A stretch of DNA of 64,000 bases from Edaphochlamys debaryana. Taxonomy: Eukaryota; Chlorophyta; Chlorophyceae; Chlamydomonadales. Position 1 is the stretch's first letter, and each line of letters starts with the position of its first letter. This document shows, piece after piece, positions 34,491 through 44,062 of this stretch. The translations under genes and the position numbers were made by a program. Below the pieces are notes generated by a model that saw only the letters and a program-made list of their open reading frames with translations, had not been told where the DNA came from and searched no databases. The DNA is taken from assembly GCA_016858145.1 (NCBI GenBank), contig JAEHOE010000163.1, positions 62,001 through 126,000 on the forward strand, in the 5' to 3' direction.

Positions 34491-36903
34491 GGCCTAATTG
34501 AAGGTTTTGGCAGTCGAGTGCAGTTGGTGTCGGCATCTGTCAAGACCCCGAGCTGTGCCGTGCAACAGCCCCTGGCGGGAGCACAGCACGGAGCAGGCGA
34601 CGCGGAGCAAGGGACCCAACTGCGCCACCGGGGAGTGGGGGTAAGGAAGCCATTGCAACAGCTCAGCCTGCACACACAGCGATTAGCTTGGATGCAGGGG
34701 GCGGGAAGGGGCTGACTGGGCGTGGGGTGCTTGGCAGCGCAGAGCCACGCAGAGGGTGGGGCGTGGGGGTGAGGACGGGGTACCGTCACCGCCGTCCCCT
34801 TTCTCCGTCGCCGGCCCCAGCCCCCAACCCGCACGCCCCCTGTCACTGGTCCGCCCCCCGTGCACGGCATCGCACCGCACCGCACCGGCCGACCCCAGTA
34901 CAACCCGCACTTCACATGGTCCGGGTACGGCCGTTCTTGCCCCGCCCCCCTTTCATGCCGCGCAGGTGCCCACACCGGCTACATACACCGCCATAGCCCG
35001 AGCCCTAGGTTGCCTGCTAGACACCGGCCGCGCTGGCCTTCGCCGTCCGCCTGGACGCCCCGCTGGCATGCATCGAGGTCTTCGGCCGCTCACGTTCTGC
35101 CCCTCCGTCTCTGGGACAACACCTCCACTGCCCACAGGTTCGGCTCCGTGGGACGTGGGGACGCTTAGGCCTCCGTGGGCGCGCAACTCGCGAACGGGCT
35201 CGGGCTATGGCGGGCCAGGAGCGGAGGACGCAAAGCAGCGGCGCACAGGTAAACGACGAGGTAAGCGGTGGAGCCAGGGGGGGGGGGTAGGAATGATGTA
35301 GAAGTACCCCATGCTTCCTTTGGAAAGAGCTTGGCCAAAGGAGCCTAAATCCGCTTTCAGAATTAGAATCGAGGTTGTTATTGCAAAGATCCTGGCCCTC
35401 AAAGTTCAGGGTGGGTGGGTGGGTCGGGGGGTCCGGGAACTTTCGTCAAGGGGGGCCAAGGAACTTTCGTCTCGGCGGGCAGGACCCCTACCGTCGGCTC
35501 CTGCGCTCTTCCAAGGGTCCATCAGGCGTGTATTGACAAGGTCTGCACTCTGAATATGCCTGAGCACCACGTTCAGCGGTCGGGAGGTGGGTCCAGGCCG
35601 GGCATAACCCGACATGTCGGCATGCCAGCGTTGCGGAACACGTGGGGCGCCATCCCCACCGCCTCCTGTTGTGTGACACACAGCCACTTTGTCACACAAG
35701 CAGTCAGAATCACTCAGCGCTACTGTGTTAGGTGCGGCAGGACCCTCTTTGTGGGTTGATGGACGCGGCCATGGTCAATGGACAGACCCCAAGTCTGGCC
35801 TTCGCCCCAAGACGGCTTGCAACGCAATAGCACACGTGAATGCAGTCCGTAGATGCAGAAATGAAAGAAGTTGCCGTACGTTTCTCGCATGTGCAGTGCT
35901 GCCGTACGCCGTACGGCATGGGTGGGTGGGTGGGTCAGGGGGGTCAGGAACTTTTGCGGCATGGGGTGCAAAACTTTTGTCCCTACCCCCCCCCTGGTGG
36001 AGCCGGCAAGCCAGCCCCTCTCGGTGCACCGACGTGCGGAGCAGCCCGGGGTTTCTCTAGGGGGGGACTTTCAACCTGGAAGCCTTCGGGCGGAAGGGTC
36101 CCCCGTTCACAGGCACAGGCATTCTGCGTCGGCCAACATCATGCGACGCCAGTCACCGCGGCACTACGCCCCGTTGTCTACAATAACCCCAACCCTTCAG
36201 CCCCCGAGTCTGTCGCCTCAGAGTCCGCCTGCATTGACTGCCCGTAGCCCCCTCCCGCGAGTAAACCTGGCAGAGAAGGCTGGGACCTACGGGATGGCCG
36301 ACCTCCATGCGAGGGGGACGAGCCAGACGACAGGGGACCGTACGTACCGTAGTGGCTCGGGGCTCCGATGCCCTGCAGAGCAGAGCAGAGCAGCAGCTCA
36401 AGCCCACGGGCATGGCATCTGGGCTGGCTTAGTTGACGGGGATAAGTGAGTAACCATGGAGCGAAGGGGCTGACGGGGTCGGGCAGGGTACTGGTACCGG
36501 TACACTGGGCGAGGGGGTGCACGGGGGGCTAGGAGCGAAACCCACAGACGCCAAGCCCCCCCGTACAGGACCCCCGTACAATCCCCCCCGTACAGCGTAC
36601 GACACTGTCAGCACACTGTCGCAAGCACCATGCTCGGTGGCCTGAGGCGGTCGGGAACCATCCACCATCCTATGGACCCCGACCCGCCGTTTGACCGACA
36701 GCTTGGCACCTCTTGGTAAGGCTGTGCTTAGCATATCATGTGCGAGTCTGGAGCCTGGGTGCCGTGGCGGACACCGGGAGTGCCGGGGAGGCGGCCTTGG
36801 GTGCAGGCATGAGTGCGGAGGGCCTGGCCTGGCCGACGTGTCCCACCGGCAGGACCGGACAAGCGCTGGGCGCCCCCATGGGGGCGAAAAAGGGCTGAGC
36901 CCC
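34491..36903. other. Intergenic, repeat-bearing DNA
   Basis: About 2.4 kb upstream of the nucleotide-sugar transporter. It holds two ~63-bp related segments (35410-35472 and 35920-35982) starting with GGTGGGTGGGTGGGTC and containing GGAACTTT, and one copy of the CACTACGCCCCGTTGTCTA repeat at 36158-36190. No coding region is supported. Confidence 0.45.
35410..35982. repeat. Pair of related ~63-bp direct repeats
   Basis: Segments 35410-35472 and 35920-35982 share a GGGTGGGTGGGTC start, a G-rich run, GGAACTTT and a second ACTTT(C/T)GTC. They lie in the same orientation 510 bases apart. They may be fragments of a dispersed element; no termini can be defined. Confidence 0.55.
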
Positions 36904-37467
36904 TCACCCATCTGCTACGCGACCCATTCCCCGCGGTAACCGTGGGCGCACTATACTCCAACCGAGCTTTAACGCGTAATTAGCAGGTTGTCGGGGGACT
37001 CGCACCCCTCGGCACAGACTTAGCTGCCCGGTCTTATCTACACGGACACCGCTCCGCCACCTCCTAGCCACCGCTACCCGCCACCACCCTGCGCGCCGCC
37101 AGCCGCCGCGCCAGCGACTCCGGCTGGCGGGTGCCGGCACAGCGCCGCCGGGCGCTGCTCGTGCACAGCGCCCTTGTAGGTCAGGTAGCAGATGTTGGTG
37201 GCCGAGTTGGCGTCGCGAGGGGAATGCAGGGGGCATTTGGGGAAGCAAGGCGTCAGCGAATCGCGAAGGAAGGCCCTTTCCCCACGGCCCTTCCCCAGGC
37301 CCTTTCCCCAAGGCCCTTCCCCAGGCCCTTTCCCCGTGCCTCAGGAACTCGCTGGCCACAACGTGCACCAGCGTGCCCCATTTAGCTAGCTGCTGGATTG
37401 CGTCACGGTAGCGGCCCTTGTGACACACCGCCTCCAGCGTGGTCTTCACAACGGAATTGGCCTTCAT
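36904..37467 (-). other. Orphan open frame, possible transposon-derived or pseudogene fragment
   Basis: A 187-codon frame starts MKANSVVKTTLEAV and continues YRDAIQQLAKWGTLVHVVASEFL, which is protein-like (amphipathic, balanced composition). It then dissolves into a purine-rich tandem repeat (units near GGGGAAGGGCCT, 37276-37345 on the opposite strand) and low-complexity Arg/Trp-rich sequence. Another frame after the repeat reads DANSATNICYLTYKGAVHEQR, which could be a second exon. The first 45 residues recall the N-terminal helical segment of some algal transposon ORFs, but I cannot place the family. Confidence 0.3.
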
Positions 37468-37470
37468 GGC

Positions 37471-38557
37471 AGCTCCCGCGGGGCCTGTTGGTCCCCGCGG
37501 GAGTCTGTGGTGCTATGCGGACTGAAGTGTGAGTAGCACACTATCCCCGCCGGTCCAAGAGGCCTTGTTCAAGCCAATTGGGGTTCCCCCATCCGGGATG
37601 ATTATGGTCCATCGAGCTTAGAGAGGAGGCAAGTGCAGGACCGGAAAATGCTCTGGGACATTAGAATGAAGCCATGCTCTGCCAGGGGCAGGGAGAAAGG
37701 AGACACGGGAGACGAGGAACGCGAATAGCAGGCCAGCAAAGTGCAACGAGTGCACTGGTCGGCAACTATCCGCAGCCCTGCTCTTGCGAGCCTAATGCGG
37801 CAGGGGCAAGGAAGACCGGTGGAGAGCCGGTCCGCGGCCGATGTTGCCAGGACCCACGAGGGAGGAGCTGAGGGGCCCACAGCCGGAGGGAGAGGAAGTG
37901 AGCAACTCCCAGGCCTGGGCCCCTCCCCAGGTAGCGCACGTTACGTCTTATGTTGGGCGTGCCAACCAGGGGAGACGGTCCCCTGGTGCCGACGAAGAGA
38001 AGGTCGCTTGGTCGAGGGCGGGGGGGGGGGGGCAAGGGGCTGACCGCCCAAGTAATCGTGTAAGCTGCTCTTGCGATCGGGGACGGGGACCGGGCAAGGG
38101 GGCAGAATCGAGGGGCCCAGGCCTGAGACACCCTGGGTCCGGGTGAGGGGGCCTGGGTTGATACATCGACGGCCAGACTCCCTCCTGGATGCCAGACATG
38201 CCAGAGCCCCACAGGTGTGCCCCGCGCTGTGCCAGCCCCTCCGCATCCACTGTTGGTGTGAGTGCGCAGTCGTCGCAGCTCAAAGCAGGGCGGACCTGGG
38301 GCGCGCCTGAGCTCGGGAGCCACTCGTTCCGCAGGCCGGGGGTTTCCGGGGCACGCGCTCAGTGACAACCCACCCCGTCCGCCGCTCTTTGAGCGACCCT
38401 GGTAGCCGGGGGTGTCACAGCCACACGCACGCAACGCCAAAAGCAAAGCCCACTGCCCGACAAAAAGCGCTCCAGCCAGCTGCGACTGACGTGGCTCACG
38501 AGACCAGCATCGCGCAGCCCGGCCCGACCGCTGTTTCTCCTCCGGGCCACCGAGCCC
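37471..38557. other. Intergenic DNA, no gene recognised
   Basis: About 1.1 kb between the orphan frame and the 220-bp repeat. Open frames on both strands are GC-driven and without domains. Nothing else noted. Confidence 0.4.
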
Positions 38558-38777
38558 GCTGCCGGCTGTTCGTGTGGGAGCTGGGATGTGTTTGGCGCAG
38601 CGGCGGAGCCACTGGGCGGTGTCGCAAGAGCGCGTCATTGCGGGGGCTCGTACGGCCGCGCCCTCGCCCAAACCTGGCGCGGGCGCAACATAGGCTTACC
38701 GTTTCCGCTCCCGACACAGACAAACTCCACAAAGACACAGCTCACACACACGCGTCGTGATCCCCCAGACGCCGTGA
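38558..38777 (+). repeat. 220-bp dispersed repeat, copy 1 (upstream of the zinc-finger gene)
   Basis: This segment is nearly identical to 42496-42715 and has the same length; differences cluster in the last third. It starts GCTGCCGGCTGTTCG and ends GCCGTGA. A perfect match to the Pol III A-box consensus, TGGCGCAGCGG, lies at 38593-38603, and a weak B-box-like GGCTCGTACGG about 50 bases on. It ends 87 bases before the downstream start codon, so it lies in the promoter or 5' UTR of that gene. Confidence 0.85.
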
Positions 38778-38864
38778 CTTGAGGTAGCTCTCGCGGCTCA
38801 GCAGCCACTCAATCACCTCCCACCACTCGTTCCCACCTCTGCCCAGCACACGTAGCCCACAGCC

Positions 38865-39717
38865 ATGCAAGCTTCTCGTGCTGCTGCAGCTTCGGCGGCT
38901 TCGACCTCAGGTCGCAGCAGCCTGGTCGCGACACCGCTGCGGCGGAACTCTGCGCGGAGGGGCCGCATCGCCACCGCGGCGTTCAGCGGCGGCGAGATGG
39001 ACACGATCAGCACCATTAGCCAGCTCGCTACCACCAGCGCCCTCGCCGTGGGCGCTTTCATGCTCCTGAACCAGCCGACGCGCCTCCCAGAGCAGGTGGG
39101 GCTTTGCGCTGCGCTCTAGCTTGGTTTGGGCTCGTGAACAGGCCTGGGGCCTGCTGTGAACTTGCATTGAGGGGTTGAGCTGCATCCGAGGGCTCAGGCC
39201 GGGCAGGGGCCCCCGAAACGCATTGAGAGGGCGGTCGCGGGGCACGTCAGGGCTTGGGCCCGCACGGCTTCCCAGCGCTGTCGTGCCATGCTAATGGCCT
39301 TAGCTGACACCCATAGGCCCTGGCTGGGTCTCTGGTTGCCCGGGAGCTCGGCATCACGCGTTGCGTGCGCGGGACCTCTTGTGGCCGCGGGAACGCGTTT
39401 CGCTCGAATCGCCAATGAGCACACGTCTTCAGCACATACGCCCAGGCGGCAGATCCGCTTGACGCCGAGTATTCTCGCTGGGGTGGCGTGTTGACCTTTT
39501 TCGTCTTGACCTCCTCTGTTCGCAGGATCGCCTGGACCACAACTCGGAACCGTGCCCCGTGTGCCACGGCAGCGGATACGAGGAGTGCCTGTGCTCACGC
39601 TGGAGCGATGGCGATGCCGGGTGCGGGTCTTGCAGCAAGACGGGCTACATGCGGTGCCGAGGGTGCGGCGGCGGCGGCAAGGCCGTTCCGCTCATGGTCC
39701 GTGTGCCGCGTAAATGA
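38865..39717 (+). CDS. Small plastid DnaJ-type zinc-finger protein with one membrane segment (LQY1/BSD2-like)
   Basis: Two exons, 38865-39095 and 39526-39717, give 140 residues; the intron is phase 0. Residues 1-40 (Ala/Ser/Arg-rich) look like a chloroplast transit peptide. A hydrophobic stretch, LATTSALAVGAFMLL, follows at about 54-68. The C-terminal half is a cysteine-rich domain with four paired-Cys knots: CPVCHGSG, CLC, CGSC, CRGCGGGG. This is the DnaJ central zinc-finger pattern without a J domain, as in BSD2, LQY1 and PSA2, which assist Rubisco or photosystem assembly and repair. A membrane segment plus zinc finger is most like LQY1 (thylakoid disulfide-related factor), but order and spacing differ enough that the exact role is open. 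Confidence 0.72.
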
Positions 39718-42347
39718 AGCGGCACTGGGACTGCCGATGTCGGCGAATGTACCTTCGGCGGTCCGCTCCCGCTTGGAGCAGACCGCGACGCAGCGGCTGA
39801 CCATGTGTGCTCTGACACTGTGCGTGTGTACATCATTTATCTAGGCAACTAGGCTGTCGAACTACCTGAACTGCTGCCATTGTCGTGCCCGACGGGCTAG
39901 CGCACACATCCTTCAGGAAAGCGCGGTGTTGGTGCGCTGAGTGGGTGCATGTGCAGTCCTAGGGCGGCCTTCTGGCTCTGGCCTGGCCGCAGCTGCGGTC
40001 TTCTATCGTAACACGGCTTCAGCATGTACCATACCGTGTGCCATGGTACGGCGCTGAGGGAGTTGGCCGCCTGGTAGGCTGGCCGCCCTCGCGCCTCTGG
40101 CGCACGCGGTCATAGAGCATCTTGTTGAAGAAAGGTGGAGAGGGTAGGGGCTTTGTTTGGGAAGGGGAAGCGTGTTTCGCTGGGGGGTCGTGGGCATGCG
40201 TGTATCGTCCTGGTGTGCCTAGGTGTGTAGCTGAAGAGGTCAGAGACGCGCAAATTCCTGCCGCCGAATTTTATAAATCCAGGGAATTCGTGTGGCGCTG
40301 TTGTTTGTGGGTGGATGGGAGAGGCCAGGCGCATAATTTTGCGCGCCTTAGACCGGGACCAAGAAGTTCCAGAGAGAAGAAACAACACGAGCGGGATGGC
40401 TGTGCCCAGGCGCCCACCGGCGCCGATTCTCTGATTGCTGCAGAGGTGTTGAGAGACGATTCGGGCCCTGGGTCCGCAGTTGGATCTGTTGTAATCCAAC
40501 GTTGGTGTTCTTCTCCTTCGTCCCATCATGTTGGCTTGCCCCAGCCTCCGCTCGGAGAGCGGAGCAGGGGCTACGCCTATGCGGTCACGTCGCAGCGTCC
40601 CCCGTTGGTGACATTCTCTACTACGGAGAAGTAACATCAGAGGAAGTTCTAGAGTCGCTGACGCGCGGACGCGCCCCCGCCGCCAGGCAGTGCCCCAGCG
40701 TAGAAGCAGAGTACCGTCTGGACCAAGTTGCAGAACGCAGAGGCCGCGGGAAGCCCTGGCGAGGGACGCGGGCGCTCCGTTTGCGGCGTTTGCGGCGCCG
40801 TCCCGAGGCACGCTTAAGCTCCTGCGACTCGCCTCGGGCGCCACGCATGATGCATTAGGCGTGTCACCTACATGATGCGCCTCGTCGCGTGTTGCAGTCC
40901 GGCGGCGGGCTGCACGTGCCGAGCCGCGGCCACGCGGCCACGGGGCCTCCCCGCAGCCCCCTGCGCCGCCCGCGACCCACCGGCGACCCACCGGCCATGC
41001 ACACCCAACCAAGTCCCGCTCCCCCCAGAAAGGGGGGCAAGCCCGGACTGCTGCGCAGCTCAGTGGTTTGTGGGGTGCTTATCGCAAGCGGCACGGCCGC
41101 ACGTCGCTGGCGGAGGACCGCAGCGGATCCCAGGGTACCTCCATGCGCCTTGCCACGGAGACCGGTTCAGCGTGCAAGCCGGCCGCTTCGCTTCTCCGCG
41201 AACACACACTGCGTACCAGCAACCATGCACCGTGCAAGGAGGCTGATGCCAGTTCTTGCGAGGGCTGCCTCCGTCGGTTAGTTCTCAAGGCCTCCCCGTT
41301 TGGTTGGCCTGCCTATCTATAACCATGCCAGCAGAGGCCGATCACAGCCGGGGAGAAACCGCACACGGGAGCGCCTTCGCACCCTGCTTCGCCTTCCCAG
41401 GTGGCAGCCCCGGCCCCTTCACGATACGGGAGCAGCCCTCTCCTTCGCTGGGCAGGGCAGATCGTCCATAAGTGATTTCCGGGTTTGCCGTTCGTAGGCT
41501 CTGCCGTCGGCCATCTGCACCTCCCCTCCCTGCCCTCAGCCCCCACCGGCAATAGAGCAACCAGACCACACAACGAAGCGCACGCTTCCCCGTTAGCAGC
41601 TGCCCACATCAACGAGTGGCAGCTGGAGCTGAGTGGGTGACGTGCACCATGCCGTCAGCCGTCCGAGCACCAGGAAGCTGCGGATCCGAGTTCGCCAGAA
41701 CTCCAGTTTGCCTCGGATGGGCGCGGGCCCGCGGCAGGGCGCGTCTGACGGGCTGAGGGCGCTAGGGAAAGGATGTGGGAACGTGCTGGGCCCCAAGGTG
41801 GCAGTGGAGCAAGAGGCGGGCAGGGACGTGGCGGGAAATACTCTCCGCCGGCACTTTCAGGCGTCCAGGGCTGCCATCGGACTGCATCCCGCTGTCGCAC
41901 TTCTGCCACCGGCTAGGGCCTGAACGTGCAGGGCCCTCCTCGGTCTGGCCAACAGCAGGTAGCCTCGGACGCTGGCGTGGCCTCGGACATGACCCCAGGG
42001 CCCCTTCACCCTCCTGGGGCCCCTGGGTGCTGACCGAGCAGGGCCAGGAGGGTGAAGGCAGGGGGTTGTGGGGGATTCCACGAGGGGCTGTGGAGGATTG
42101 CACGAGGGGCTTGGAGGGGGGCGGGGGGGCGGGAGGGACTGAGCGCCGATGGGGGTTATTTTAAACAACGGGGCGTAGTGCCGTGGGGGGGCGGGGGCGC
42201 CGATGGCGGGAAGTGAGGGCGGCGGGGTGCGCGAGATGAGGCGCATGGGGCCATCACCACGCGCCTGTACAGCTCGCAATCAATGCCACTTTCACCCTTG
42301 CTCTCCCTACATACATAGTTACTTGCTCCCGTGACAGTCGCAGCGCG
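39718..42347. other. Intergenic DNA between zinc-finger and FKBP genes
   Basis: About 2.6 kb. It holds the 3' UTR of the zinc-finger gene, the FKBP promoter, and an inverted copy of the CACTACGCCCCGTTGT repeat at 42150-42183. Part of the segment near 40240-40350 is A/T-richer. Open frames such as 40122-40634 have no recognisable domain and are not supported as genes. Confidence 0.45.
42150..42183 (-). repeat. Dispersed CACTACGCCCCGTTGT motif, inverted copy
   Basis: Members in this window: 28120-28140 (+, short), 36158-36190 (+), 42150-42183 (-), 61064-61090 (+, 3' part), and a weak one at 11729. The shared core is GCCCCGTTGTCTA followed in three copies by AATAACCCC. Sequence outside the core is unrelated, as expected for a transposon end or a retained terminal fragment. 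Confidence 0.65.
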
Positions 42348-44062
42348 ATGCACATAACAACGCCGTGGAATTGGCCGCGATGCGCACCGCGCACTCGAGC
42401 CTGTTGCGCGACGGCTGCCGCAGCCATGCCACGGCAACCTACGCGGCCAAGTAGAAGTGATCGCGCGTCGGCCACACGAGTCTTCGCAGGTGCGAGCTGC
42501 CGGCTGTTCGTGTGGGAGCTGGGATGTGTTTGGCGCAGCGGCGGAGCCACTGGGCGGTGTCGCAAGAGCGCGTCATTGCGGGGGCTCGTACGGCCGCGCC
42601 CTCGCCCAAACCTGGCGCGGGCGCAACACAGGCTTACCGTTTCCGCTCCCGACACAAACAGAGCCCCAAAAGACACAGCTCACACACACGCGTCGTGATC
42701 CCCCGGATGCCGTGATATCTCAGCCTTGCCTTGCGCCGCTGCAAGCGCACTGCCTTACCCCTACGCCGCTGACCTCTCCCCACCACCCTCGTCCCACCGC
42801 CAGCGAGCGGCCTGCAGGCCTCTGGGAGCGGCCTGCAGTGGCGGGACCTGGAGGCGGGGTCGGGGCCCGCCCCCGCCAGGGGCTCCACGATACGGTGCGT
42901 CGCGGGCCGAGGCACCGCAGGAGGGAGGCGGAGGCCGGGAGTCGTGCTGGAGGCCAGACGTGCAACGGGGTTCGGGGCTCTGTGGCATCCAGCAGCAGAC
43001 GGAAGCCTGTTCGGCACCCCGATGGACCATGCCGCACAGGGCGGTAGGTGACCTGTCCATACACAACACGGTTTTCCGGTTTTCCGGTTTTAAGCTCTTG
43101 CCCTCCTCGCTTGTTGCGTGCAGGGTGCACTACAGGGGCCGCCTGGACAGCGGTGTGGTGTTCGATGAGTCGTACAAGCGGGGCAGGCCCTTTGCCTTCA
43201 AGGTGGGGTGTGGGGCGCGAGCGACTGGGCTGAGGTGGGCCGAGCGACTGGGCTGAGATGGAGACACGACCTCAAGGGCCCGTTGGGGTCGGGTGGTGGT
43301 GATCGGGTGGCCGCGGTGGTGTGCGTACTGTACGACCGAAGTCCTGGGGCCCGCCCTTCCCCCCCAGGTCGGCGCGGGGGTGGTGATCCGCGGTTGGGAC
43401 CTGGGCATCCTCGGCTCCGAGGTGGGTGGGGGGTGGGGGGTGGGGGGTGGGGGGTGGGGGCCGCGGAGGTGAGGGGCGCGGGCTGCAGGCCGGGATGGAG
43501 ATGGTAGAAGTTGCCGGCGGCAGCGGTTGGACGGGGGAGGGATGAAGGCAAAAGCAGGGAGACTGGCATCGCCTCTTTCGCCATCCGTTGCTCACCTTGC
43601 CACGGCACCACGCCCTGCCACGTACCCTCCGGCACCCGCTGACAGGACATTCCCCCGATGCGGGAGGGCGGTAAGCGTGTACTGCTCATCCCCCCGGATC
43701 TGGCTTACGGCGAATTCGGCTTCGGCACTGTCGTACCGCCAGGTAGCTGACGTGTCAGACTATGTGGTGTAATTGAGGTTGGCTGCCAACTAAAGAATTC
43801 CTTCAAGCGAGCGAGCGAGATGCGCTGGACCTCGTGGCTTGTTTGAGCTGCATCACCACGATGGAACCGCCGAGCCAACCTGCTCCCCCATCTCACCCCA
43901 TCTCCCCCATCCCACCCCAATCCCCCCTACCACCCTTCCTTGCCCCCAGGCGCGACGCTGGAGTTCGAGGTGGTGCTGCTCCCCACCGACGCCCTGGCGC
44001 TGGCGGGGGAGTGGCTGGCGGGGCGCTGGAAGGACGCGACGGGCTTCCTGGACGCCGTTTGA
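42348..44062 (+). CDS. FKBP-type peptidyl-prolyl isomerase, plastid FKBP13-like
   Basis: Six exons, 42348-42489, 42804-42894, 43124-43202, 43368-43421, 43646-43742, 43950-44062, give 191 residues with matching phases. FKBPs interconvert cis/trans prolyl bonds. The FKBP fold starts at SGLQWRDLEAGSG (about residue 55) and has the expected active-site residues in HYRG, VFDES, VIRGWD and LAYGEFG, ending GATLEFEVVLL. The pieces GVVFDESYKRGRPF and WDLGILGSE..IPPMREGGKR align best with plant thylakoid-lumen FKBP13. The first 47 residues (Ala/Arg/Ser/Thr-rich, ending ATRVFA) act as a plausible targeting peptide, though no clear lumenal hydrophobic core is seen. Exon 1 is the least certain part; it is supported by phase and by its good donor. 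Intron 1 contains the 220-bp repeat. A small duplication (GCGGCCTGCAG twice) makes extra AG acceptors near 42817 and 42838. Confidence 0.85.
42496..42715 (+). repeat. 220-bp dispersed repeat, copy 2 (inside FKBP intron 1)
   Basis: This is the near-identical partner of 38558-38777. It begins six bases after the FKBP exon-1 splice junction and ends 88 bases before the intron-1 acceptor, so it makes up most of the intron. The A-box-like TGGCGCAGCGG is at 42531-42541. Confidence 0.85.

Noticed and set aside
36158..42183. The inverted pair of CACTACGCCCC motifs as terminal inverted repeats of one 6-kb transposon
   Set aside because: The span encloses an ordinary plastid-protein gene and no transposase, and similar motifs occur singly elsewhere, so a dispersed repeat is simpler.
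42457..43256. Uninterrupted open frames running into the FKBP fold (42457-43047 and 42726-43256) as its N-terminus
   Set aside because: They lack the first FKBP strand. Only the spliced 42804-42894 exon supplies SGLQWRDLEAGSG..ARGSTIR in phase with exon 3.
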